A stretch of DNA of 8,552 nt from CAZVUW01 sp964629825. Lineage in GTDB: Bacteria; Actinomycetota; Nitriliruptoria; Euzebyales; Egibacteraceae. Below, piece after piece: positions 1 to 5,957 of this stretch. The notes beneath the pieces are model-generated. The model worked only from the letters and a program-made list of their open reading frames with translations. It did no database searches and had not been told where the DNA came from. The DNA lies in the NCBI GenBank assembly GCA_964629825.1, contig CAZVUW010000114.1, positions 1 through 8,552 on the forward strand, read 5' to 3'. Within the stretch, counting starts at the first letter, position 1; each line of letters begins with the position of its first letter. The position numbers and the translations under genes were made by a program.

Positions 1-1
1 C

Positions 2-865
2 CGGGCCGAGGAGGCCTGGGAGTACGGGGCCACCGAGGTGTGCATGCAGGGCGGCATCCACCCGGACCTCGGCGGCGACCACTACGCGGCCCTGGTTCGC
101 GCCGTCAAGGACCGCGTCCCCCAGATGCACGTGCACGCCTTCTCCCCGATGGAGATCGCCAACGCAGCGATGCGGCTGGGCGTCGGCGTGCGCGCGGTGC
201 GGGCGCAGCTCGTCGAGGCCGGCCCCGACACGATCCCGGGCACCGCCGCGGAGATCCTCGACGACGAGGTCCGCTGGGTGCTGACCAAGGGCAAGCTGCC
301 GACCGACGCCTGGGTCGAGATCGTCACCACGGCGCACGAGCTCGGGCTGCGCTCCTCGGCGACGATGATGTACGGCCATGTGGACGAGCCGCGCCACTGG
401 GCGGCGCACCTGCACCTGCTGCGCCGACTCCAGCTTGCGAACCTCGAGGCCGGGCGGGCGGGCTTCACGGAGTTCGTCCCCCTGCCCTTCGTGCACCAGC
501 AGTCACCCATCTACCTGGCGGGGGTTGCCAGGCCGGGTCCCGGCTTCGAGGACACCCTGCGGGTCCACGCGGTCGCGCGCCTGGTGCTCCAGGGCGCGAT
601 CGACAACATCCAGCTGTCGTGGGTCAAGGTTGGGCTGGAGACGGCCGTCACGCTCCTGCGCGCGGGCGCCAACGACCTCGGCGGCACGCTGATGGAGGAG
701 ACCATCTCCCGGATGGCCGGGGCGGACCACGGCGTGCGCCAGGACCCCGAGACCCTGCGCGCGATCGCCGAGGCGGCGGGACGTCGACCCGCCGAGCGCA
801 CCACCGACTACGCTCGCATCGAGCCGGATGGCATCCGCTACCGGTTCCCGCGCGCCGCGTCCTGA
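2..865 (+). CDS. fbiC: FO synthase, CofH half (C-terminal part, 5' truncated)
   Basis: This is the C-terminal part of the CofH enzyme. CofH is a radical-SAM protein that joins a tyrosine-derived fragment to the ribityl-diaminouracil precursor on the way to 7,8-didemethyl-8-hydroxy-5-deazariboflavin (FO), the chromophore of coenzyme F420. The frame is open from the left edge, and the visible part begins RAEEAWEYGATEVCMQGGIH. Blocks typical of this family follow: MHVHAFSPMEI, DTIPGTAAEILDDEVRW, TTAHELGLRSSATMMYGHV, FTEFVPLPFVHQ, and GANDLGGTLMEETISRMAG near the end. The Cx3Cx2C iron-sulfur motif lies upstream of the window. In actinomycetes CofG and CofH are usually fused as FbiC, and the blocks resemble the C-terminal half of mycobacterial FbiC as I remember it. 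The window cannot show whether this copy is fused or a separate cofH. The tail after TTDYARI is a short extension. The family call is firm; the symbol is less so. Confidence 0.93.
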   Translation, partial: RAEEAWEYGATEVCMQGGIHPDLGGDHYAALVRAVKDRVPQMHVHAFSPMEIANAAMRLGVGVRAVRAQLVEAGPDTIPGTAAEILDDEVRWVLTKGKLPTDAWVEIVTTAHELGLRSSATMMYGHVDEPRHWAAHLHLLRRLQLANLEAGRAGFTEFVPLPFVHQQSPIYLAGVARPGPGFEDTLRVHAVARLVLQGAIDNIQLSWVKVGLETAVTLLRAGANDLGGTLMEETISRMAGADHGVRQDPETLRAIAEAAGRRPAERTTDYARIEPDGIRYRFPRAAS

Positions 866-906
866 GGCTGGCCCGCGCGGCGGGTGGCGGCCAGCGGGCA
901 GCAGAC

Positions 907-914
907 GAGAGGAG
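907..914 (+). promoter_or_regulatory. Ribosome binding site that fixes the start of the DUF4870 gene
   Basis: GAGAGGAG lies 5 nt before the ATG at 920. A GTG at 884 is in the same frame but has no comparable purine-rich site, and the extra residues it would add are not family-like. The ATG is therefore the better start. Confidence 0.7.
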
Positions 915-919
915 CCAGG

Positions 920-1453
920 ATGTCCACCACCTGCCCCACGTGCGGCCTCGTGCTGCCGCCCGGCACCGAGCGCTGCCCCCAGTGCGACACACCCGTCGCG
1001 GCGGCATCGTCGTGGGGCCAGGCCCCGCCGCCGCCTGGTCCCGGCCCCGGCTCCGGGCCCCAGTGGCCGCCCGCCCCACCGGGCGCGGTCACGCAGGACG
1101 CCCGCAACATGGCGATGCTCGCGCACCTGTCAGCGTTCGTGATCTTCGTCGGCATCCCGTCGTTCGTCGGCCCGCTGGTCATGTGGCTGTGGAAGCGCGA
1201 GGACCATCCCTTCGTCGTCGAGCACGCGCGCGAGGCGCTGAACTTCAACCTCTCGGTCCTGCTCTACGTCGTGGTCGGCACGATCCTGTCGGTGGTGATC
1301 GGCGTCGTGACCCTCGGGATCGGCCTGGTGCTGCTCATCCCCGTGGGGCTGGCAGCCGCGGTCGCCTGGATCGTGATCGTCGCGCTGGCCGCTGCCGCCG
1401 CCTCGCGCGGCGAGGCCTACCGCTACCCGCTGAGCATCCGCTTCGTTAGCTGA
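920..1453 (+). CDS. Zinc-ribbon DUF4870 (Tic20-like) membrane protein
   Basis: This is a 177-residue membrane protein of unknown function. Residues 5-22 form a small zinc ribbon with two CxxC pairs (C5, C8, C19, C22; CPTCG and CPQC). A Pro/Gly-rich linker covers about 33-57. The rest matches the DUF4870 pattern: ARNMAMLAHLSAF at 61-73, a first membrane segment ending near WLWKRED, then HPFVVEHAREALNFNLS and two further hydrophobic segments (about 112-140 and 142-162). It ends in a short charged tail, YRYPLSIRFVS. DUF4870 proteins are small integral membrane proteins with no established activity, and some carry an N-terminal zinc ribbon like this one. The start follows a strong ribosome binding site. 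The gene lies 54 bp after the FO synthase gene and may be read on the same transcript, but nothing links it to F420 synthesis. The fold call is solid; the role is unknown. Confidence 0.85.
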   Translation: MSTTCPTCGLVLPPGTERCPQCDTPVAAASSWGQAPPPPGPGPGSGPQWPPAPPGAVTQDARNMAMLAHLSAFVIFVGIPSFVGPLVMWLWKREDHPFVVEHAREALNFNLSVLLYVVVGTILSVVIGVVTLGIGLVLLIPVGLAAAVAWIVIVALAAAAASRGEAYRYPLSIRFVS

Positions 1454-1465
1454 CCGCGAATCCCG

Positions 1466-1494
1466 GCTGGATGTTGAACCCCAGCTGGATGTTG
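1466..1494. repeat. Direct repeat of 11 bp, two copies 18 bp apart
   Basis: GCTGGATGTTG occurs at 1466-1476 and again at 1484-1494, just past the end of the DUF4870 gene. The second copy runs into the left arm of the large inverted repeat. The spacing is 18 bp, a multiple of three, so in any frame the two copies encode the same residues. Confidence 0.8.
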
Positions 1495-1525
1495 TTTTCG
1501 GCGGACATGACCGCCGAAAACAACA
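1490..1525. terminator. 15-bp perfect inverted repeat, possible bidirectional terminator
   Basis: TGTTGTTTTCGGCGG (1490-1504) and its exact reverse complement (1511-1525) flank a 6-nt loop, ACATGA. It sits between two converging genes (stops at 1453 and 1565), the normal place for a shared terminator. Neither strand has a run of T after the stem, because the T-rich part is inside the left arm, so a classic intrinsic terminator is not certain. It could instead be a dispersed repeat or a remnant end of a mobile element. The structure is certain; the function is inferred. Confidence 0.6.
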
Positions 1526-1564
1526 CCTTGGTGTGTTACACCCGCCGTGCCGGGGCCGCCGTGA

Positions 1565-2656
1565 TCAGCCGGCGCGCGGAGTGGCGTCCGAACGCCGGCC
1601 TTGAAGCACTCCCACGACGAGGATCGCGAGAGCCGCGACCCCAAGCCCGACCAGCAGCCAGACGCGAGCCGTCGGCGCGGACGGGCTGGCGGTGCCGTCG
1701 AGGATCAGGTAGCCGACGTAGGTGATGTAGCCGACGAGCAGCACGACGCCCTCCCAGCGGCTGACGTACAGGCCGAGGGCGAGGGCGGGCAGCGCGACCA
1801 GGGTGACCAGCAGGGACACCGGCAGGTCGGTCGAGATGGTCGCCTGGGGGACGGGCAGCCCTCCTCCCGCCATTGCAGAGGCGCCCATGACCGCCAGCAG
1901 GTTGAAGATGTTCGATCCGACGATGTTGCCCACGGCGATGTCGCGCTCGCCGTGCCGGGTTGCGACGACCGAGGTGGCGAGCTCCGGCAGGGAGGTGCCG
2001 GCCGCGACGACGGTCAGACCGATGATGAGCTCCGAGATCCCGAGGGCCTCGGCCAGGTCGACGGCGCCGGTGACCAGCAGCTGGGAGCCGATGACCAGCG
2101 CGACCAGCCCGCCGAGCACCAGCCCGACCGCGCGGGGCCAGGCCCGCACGGCCGCCGCCTTGTCCCCGATGGCCTCGTCGTACTCAGCCTCGACCTCGGG
2201 GGGCTCACGGCGACCCAAGATGTAGGCCCCGGCGCTGTACAGGACGATCCCCGCGAACATCAGCGCGCCCTCGAGGACCGAGATCGTGCCGTCCGAGGCC
2301 GCCCACCACGTCGCCAGCGTCACGCCGAGCAGGATCGGGACATCGACCTTCACCAGGCGCTGGTGCACCACCAGGCCGCCGAACAGCGCCGAGATCCCGA
2401 GGATGGCGAGGATGTTGAAGATGTTCGACCCGACGGCGTTGCCGACGGCCACATCACCAGCGCCGGAGACGGCCGCGTTGACGCTGACCGCCATCTCGGG
2501 GGCGCTGGTACCGTAAGCGACCACGGTCAGGCCGATCACCAGGGAGGACACGCCCGCGGCCGTGGCCAGCCGGGCAGCGCCGCGAACCAGCGCCTCGGCT
2601 CCGAACACCAAGATCGCCATGCCGGCGGCGACCGCCAGCAGGGACAGAACACTCAT
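1565..2656 (-). CDS. Calcium/sodium-type antiporter, CaCA superfamily (YrbG-like)
   Basis: This is a 363-residue inner-membrane cation exchanger. The two inverted alpha-repeats of the CaCA superfamily are clear. Repeat one has GTSAPE at 49-54 and GNAVGSNIFN at 72-81. Repeat two has GTSLPE at 220-225 and GNIVGSNIFN at 243-252. The acidic residues in these repeats coordinate the cation in characterised exchangers. About ten hydrophobic segments flank a short charged loop (about 149-172, EVEAEYDEAIGDK). Length fits the bacterial YrbG group, with a slight C-terminal extension. The frame stays open upstream to 2974, but that part is antisense-like shadow over dedA. The start at 2656 has a strong ribosome binding site and overlaps the dedA stop as ATGA, so the two genes are translationally coupled. 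Exchangers of this family carry Ca2+ against Na+ or H+. The riboswitch in front of the operon suggests Mn2+ could be a physiological substrate, which is inference. Confidence 0.93.
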   Translation of the reverse strand: MSVLSLLAVAAGMAILVFGAEALVRGAARLATAAGVSSLVIGLTVVAYGTSAPEMAVSVNAAVSGAGDVAVGNAVGSNIFNILAILGISALFGGLVVHQRLVKVDVPILLGVTLATWWAASDGTISVLEGALMFAGIVLYSAGAYILGRREPPEVEAEYDEAIGDKAAAVRAWPRAVGLVLGGLVALVIGSQLLVTGAVDLAEALGISELIIGLTVVAAGTSLPELATSVVATRHGERDIAVGNIVGSNIFNLLAVMGASAMAGGGLPVPQATISTDLPVSLLVTLVALPALALGLYVSRWEGVVLLVGYITYVGYLILDGTASPSAPTARVWLLVGLGVAALAILVVGVLQGRRSDATPRAG

Positions 2657-3300
2657 CGCCGCTCCCCTCCATCCCCGCCTGCGGGCGGACTTCCGGAGCC
2701 CGCGCGGCGTGCGCGCAGGATCCGCACGAAGACGAATACTCCGACCAGGGCCACCGCCGCGACGATCGCGAGCTTGTAGGCGCTGGTGTAGCGCTCCACC
2801 AGCTCCCAGCGTTCGCCGAGGGCGATGCCCGCACCGATCAGCAGGCTGTTCCAGAGCAGCGAGCCGATGGCCGTCAACGTCATGAAGCGCAGCAGCGGCA
2901 TCTCGGAGAAGCCAGCCGGGATCGAGACGACGCTGCGGAAGATGGGCACCATCCGCCCCCACAGCACCACCCACGACCCGTGACGGTCGAACCAGGCGTC
3001 GGCGCGGTCAAGCTGCTCCGGCTCGAGGCGGAACAGCCAGTGGTAGCGATACAGCACGCTGCGCCCGCCGAAGCGCCCCACCGCGTAGAGGATCGCCGCC
3101 CCCACCGTGGAGCCGGCGGTCGCCGCTCCGAGCGCCTCCAGGTGCGGCACACGGCCATCTTGGACGGCGAAGCCGGCCAGCGGGAGGATCAGCTCCGACG
3201 GGATCGGCGGGAAGAGGTTCTCGGCCAGCAGGGCGAGGCCCAGGGCCAGGCCGCCGCCCGATTCGACGGCGGCGAGAAGGCGCTCCACGAAGGCGCTCAC
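2653..3300 (-). CDS. DedA-family membrane protein
   Basis: This is a 215-residue integral membrane protein of the DedA/VTT family. Members help maintain membrane composition and the proton gradient, and some flip undecaprenyl phosphate or phospholipids. Visible signatures are ENLFPPIPSE at 27-36, the glycine-rich GSTVGAAILYAVGRFGG at about 63-79, GRMVPIFR at 115-122 followed by AG at 129-130, and WNSLLIGAGIALG near 150-162. A last hydrophobic segment (about 177-194) precedes a basic, Gly/Pro-rich cytoplasmic tail. Length is typical. The start is GTG at 3300, with AAGG (3309-3312) 8 nt upstream as a modest ribosome binding site. It is the first gene after the riboswitch leader, and its stop overlaps the antiporter start by 4 nt. 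The substrate cannot be told from sequence. Co-regulation with a cation exchanger points to metal or envelope homeostasis. Confidence 0.93.
   Translation of the reverse strand: MSAFVERLLAAVESGGGLALGLALLAENLFPPIPSELILPLAGFAVQDGRVPHLEALGAATAGSTVGAAILYAVGRFGGRSVLYRYHWLFRLEPEQLDRADAWFDRHGSWVVLWGRMVPIFRSVVSIPAGFSEMPLLRFMTLTAIGSLLWNSLLIGAGIALGERWELVERYTSAYKLAIVAAVALVGVFVFVRILRARRAGSGSPPAGGDGGERR
2662..2670 (-). promoter_or_regulatory. Ribosome binding site of the antiporter gene
   Basis: GGAGGGGAG on the minus strand lies 5 nt before the ATG at 2656, inside the 3' end of dedA. It settles the start of the antiporter and shows that the gene has its own strong initiation site despite the ATGA overlap. 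Confidence 0.8.
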
Positions 3301-3369
3301 GCGACCGGCCTTGACCGGCTGGGAGACGGGCGCAGGTGGAGAGATCGGGCGGTTGCAGACAAGACGATT

Positions 3370-3390
3370 CCTTCGGTCGCTGACCGAAGG
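3370..3390 (-). terminator. Riboswitch expression-platform hairpin (possible terminator)
   Basis: On the minus strand CCTTCGGTC (3390-3382) pairs perfectly with GACCGAAGG (3378-3370) over a 3-nt AGC loop. Its first six bases are also the 3' strand of riboswitch helix P1 (3385-3390), so hairpin and aptamer cannot form together. The following AATCGTCTTGTCT is T-enriched but not a clean T run. It may act as a weak intrinsic terminator or through another mechanism. If it terminates, ligand binding would prevent the hairpin and turn the operon on. Confidence 0.6.
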
Positions 3391-3473
3391 TCTCCCCCAC
3401 CCGGCGGGCGGCGACGCCGGGAGCTGGAAAGCTCCGTGATGACGACGTCGCCGGTTCGGGGTACTCCCCTTCG
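3385..3473 (-). promoter_or_regulatory. yybP-ykoY family (manganese) riboswitch
   Basis: The minus-strand leader of the dedA-antiporter operon carries the hallmarks of the yybP-ykoY Mn2+ riboswitch. Helix P1 pairs CGAAGG (3473-3468) with CCTTCG (3390-3385). The 5' strand continues as the conserved GGGGAGTA core (3469-3462). The 3' strand is preceded by AGA, giving AGACCTT as in known members. An 8-bp helix, CGGCGACG/CGTCGCCG (3453-3446 with 3416-3409), leads to an internal loop with TCGTCATCAC (3445-3436) opposite CGG (3419-3417). It is capped by GGAGCT-TTCC-AGCTCC (3435-3420). A small CCC-GCC-GGG hairpin (3408-3400) and a CCCC/GGGG pairing (3461-3458 with 3398-3394) close the junction. The GTCGTCA...C and CCGGC loop strands match my memory of the crystallised Lactococcus aptamer. 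No covariance search was run. Known members mostly activate Mn2+ exporters and related membrane proteins. Confidence 0.85.
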
Positions 3474-3482
3474 CGGCTGATC

Positions 3483-3488
3483 AGACTA
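3483..3488 (-). promoter_or_regulatory. Possible -10 element for the riboswitch leader
   Basis: TAGTCT on the minus strand matches the key T, A and T positions of a -10 box. It would place a transcript start near 3475-3477, just before riboswitch helix P1. No convincing -35 box is seen about 17 bp upstream, inside the glmM 3' end. Read-through from glmM is the alternative source of the leader. Confidence 0.3.
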
Positions 3489-3499
3489 CACGAGCGCGC

Positions 3500-4846
3500 T
3501 CAGGCCGAGGCGGGCGCGAGGGTGTGGCGGACCAGCTCGGCCAGCCGCTCGGCGACCTCCGCCGCGCGCTCCTCGCTGTCGGCCTCGACCATGACGCGCA
3601 CCACGGGCTCGGTGCCGGACGCGCGCAGCAGGATCCGGCCGGAGCCGGCGAGGGCGGCCTCCTCCTGCCTCACAGCGGCCCACAGGGCCTCGGCGCCGTC
3701 GAGCCCGTCCCGGTCGACCCCGCGGACGTTCACGAGCACCTGCGGCAGCCGCTGCATGACCTTTGCCAGCTCGTCGAGGCTCTTGCCGCTGCGGACGATG
3801 GTGGTCAGCAGCGCCACCGCCGACAGCACCCCGTCGCCGGTCGTGGAGTGGTCGGCCAGGATCAGGTGCCCGGACTGCTCCCCGCCGAGGGGGTGGCCGC
3901 CGGCGCGCATCGCCTCGAGGACGTAGCGGTCGCCCACCTTGGTCTGGTGCACGTCGATGCCGAGCCGCTGCATCGCCAGGGTGAAGCCCAGGTTGGTCAT
4001 GACGGTGGTGACCACGACGTCGAGCCCGCGCTCCAGCTTGTAGCGCGACGCGAGGATGGCCAGCAGGGCGTCGCCGTCGACCAGCTCCCCCTGCGAGTCG
4101 ACCGCGATCAGGCGGTCCGCGTCGCCGTCGTGGGCCAGACCCACGTCGGCGCCGTGCTCGAGCACCGCGGCGCGGACGACCTCGGGGTGGGTCGAGCCGC
4201 AGCCGTCGTTGATGTTGTTGCCGTCCGGCTCGGCGCACAGGGCGATGACGTCGCAGCCCAGCCGCTCCAGCACCAGCGGTGCGACCGTGCTGGCCGCCCC
4301 GTTGGCGCAGTCGACGACCACCCGTAGGCCATCGAGCCGCGCGCCCTCGGCGGCCGCAACGAGGTGCTCGATGTAGGCATCCAGCGCCCCAGGCCGCAGG
4401 CGCAGGCGCCCGATGGCGGTGCCCGTGGGCCGGTCCTCGTAGGTGCGCTGCAGCAGCTCCTCGACCCGCTCCTCCTCGGCGTCGGTGAGCTTGTAGCCGT
4501 CCGCGCCGAAGAACTTGATCCCGTTGTCCTCGACCGGGTTGTGGCTGGCCGAGATCATCGCGCCCGAGTCGGCGCCGAGATGGCGGGTGAGGAACGCGAC
4601 GCCCGGGGTCGGCAGGACGCCCAGCGGGATGACGTCACCGCCGGCCGAGCACACACCGGCGATCAGCGCGGCCTCGAGCATCTCGCCCGAGGCGCGGGGA
4701 TCGCGACCGACGGCGAGCAGCGGGCGCTCGATGCCCTCCTCGCGGAGGGTGCGGACGACCGCCCGCCCCAACCCGACGGCCAGCTCGGGGGTCAGCTCGG
4801 TGTTGGCGACCCCACGGATGCCGTCCGTGCCGAACAGCTGCGGCAT
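3500..4846 (-). CDS. glmM: Phosphoglucosamine mutase
   Basis: GlmM interconverts glucosamine-6-phosphate and glucosamine-1-phosphate in the cytoplasm. This step supplies UDP-N-acetylglucosamine for peptidoglycan. The 448-residue protein is full length and starts with the family's MPQLFGTDGIRGVAN. The active-site serine loop is SASHNP at 99-104, with S101 as the phosphorylated residue. The metal-binding loop is DGDADR at 240-245, the sugar-binding loop is GGEQSGH at 321-327, and the phosphate-binding loop is RASGTEP at 408-414. These motifs separate it from phosphoglucomutase and phosphomannomutase relatives. The start lies 24 nt after the rpsI stop with only a weak ribosome binding site, so it is probably the last gene of an rplM-rpsI-glmM operon, an arrangement common in actinomycetes. 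The stop overlaps a 10-bp palindrome (GAGCGCGCTC, 3492-3501). The manganese riboswitch leader begins about 27 bp downstream. Confidence 0.97.
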   Translation of the reverse strand: MPQLFGTDGIRGVANTELTPELAVGLGRAVVRTLREEGIERPLLAVGRDPRASGEMLEAALIAGVCSAGGDVIPLGVLPTPGVAFLTRHLGADSGAMISASHNPVEDNGIKFFGADGYKLTDAEEERVEELLQRTYEDRPTGTAIGRLRLRPGALDAYIEHLVAAAEGARLDGLRVVVDCANGAASTVAPLVLERLGCDVIALCAEPDGNNINDGCGSTHPEVVRAAVLEHGADVGLAHDGDADRLIAVDSQGELVDGDALLAILASRYKLERGLDVVVTTVMTNLGFTLAMQRLGIDVHQTKVGDRYVLEAMRAGGHPLGGEQSGHLILADHSTTGDGVLSAVALLTTIVRSGKSLDELAKVMQRLPQVLVNVRGVDRDGLDGAEALWAAVRQEEAALAGSGRILLRASGTEPVVRVMVEADSEERAAEVAERLAELVRHTLAPASA

Positions 4847-4870
4847 GAGAGCCCGGCCCGGCGCGGCGAG

Positions 4871-5287
<417 letters not shown>

Positions 5288-5302
5288 CTTCTCTCTTCTC
5301 GG

Positions 5303-5731
5303 CTACAGCGGCAGCGGGGCCGGCTTCTGGGCGGCGTGCGGGTGGTCGGGGCCGGCGTAGACCTTCAGCTTGCGCAGCTGGGCGCGACCGATCGTGTTGC
5401 GCGGCAGCATGCCGCGAACCGACCGCTCGATGAGGGCCTCCGGCCGCTCGGCCAGCAGGCGGGCGAAGGGCACCGACTTGAGGCTGCCCGGGAAGCCGGA
5501 GTGGCGGTAGGCCATCTTCTGCTCGCCCTTGCGGCCGGTCAGCCGCACCTTGTCGGCGTTGACGACGATGACGAAGTCGCCGACGTCGATGTGGGGGGCG
5601 AAGGTCGGCTTGTGCTTGCCACGCAGGACGTGCGCAACCTTGGTCGAAAGACGGCCGAGGATCATGTCCTCGGCGTCCACGACGAACCACTTGGGCTCGA
5701 CGTCCGCTGGACGTGGTGTGTACGTGCGCAT
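5303..5731 (-). CDS. rplM: 50S ribosomal protein L13
   Basis: L13 is an early-assembling protein of the large ribosomal subunit that binds 23S rRNA. The protein has 142 residues, the usual length. Recognisable blocks are WFVVDAEDMILGRLSTKVA, the loop LTGRKGEQKMAYRHSGFPG, and the signature RGMLPRNTIGRAQLRKLKVY, followed by AGPDHPHAAQKP at the C-terminus. The ATG at 5731 fits the family's usual MRTY start, although the ribosome binding site is weak (a GAGAG near -12). It is the first gene of the rplM-rpsI-glmM unit. The 226-bp spacer upstream should hold its promoter or leader. Confidence 0.98.
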   Translation of the reverse strand: MRTYTPRPADVEPKWFVVDAEDMILGRLSTKVAHVLRGKHKPTFAPHIDVGDFVIVVNADKVRLTGRKGEQKMAYRHSGFPGSLKSVPFARLLAERPEALIERSVRGMLPRNTIGRAQLRKLKVYAGPDHPHAAQKPAPLPL

Positions 5732-5957
5732 CTACAGGCTCTCGGTTCGCGTCGTTTTCGAGGTCTCCGCAGGCGCTGCTCCGCCCGGCTTGTGGCCTGG
5801 TGGAACGGGCGCGCTGGCGTTTGGTGCCGACGGTCGGTGCGCCACAGACACGGCTCTAGCTGGATGGGATCCAGGCCCCGGTAGGGGGCCGTGCCGGACA
5901 TGCTGCGACCGCGGCAACGCCGCGGAGCGACCGCACAAGCGACAAGAGTAGTCGCTC
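5732..5957 (-). other. truA-rplM spacer with folded-leader potential
   Basis: This 226-bp spacer contains no gene. Several hairpins are visible. AGCGAC/GTCGCT (5938-5943 with 5951-5956) lies just after the truA stop and could be a weak terminator without a T run. CCGCGGC/GCCGCGG (5909-5915 with 5919-5925) has a 3-nt loop. A possible three-way junction is closed by CCGTG/CACGG (5849-5853 with 5889-5893) and contains CCCC/GGGG (5876-5879 with 5884-5887) and TGGAT/ATCCA (5861-5865 with 5869-5873). CGCCCG/CGGGCG (5782-5787 with 5806-5811) lies nearer rplM. The rplM promoter probably lies here, but I see no convincing -10/-35 pair. Confidence 0.45.

Noticed and set aside
40..1449. 469-codon plus-strand frame overlapping fbiC and the DUF4870 gene
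   Set aside because: It is Arg/Pro/Gly-rich nonsense in the wrong frame of two recognisable genes.
1601..2779. 392-codon plus-strand open frame
   Set aside because: It is antisense to the antiporter and dedA, with Asp/Gln/Arg/Gly-rich low-complexity translation typical of shadow frames in GC-rich DNA.
1565..2974. Antiporter reading frame extended to a start at 2974 (469 residues)
   Set aside because: The added N-terminal part is Arg/Gly/Ala-rich shadow over dedA. The family start MSVLSLLAVAAG at 2656 has a strong ribosome binding site and the ATGA overlap.
3301..3325. Repeated GCCGGTC motifs just upstream of dedA as an operator
   Set aside because: The copies are 7 bp, GC-rich and nearly adjacent; chance is a sufficient explanation, and AAGG between them serves as the ribosome binding site.
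3492..3501. Palindrome GAGCGCGCTC at the glmM stop as a terminator
   Set aside because: It has no loop and no T run, and is too short to support a terminator or operator call in GC-rich DNA.
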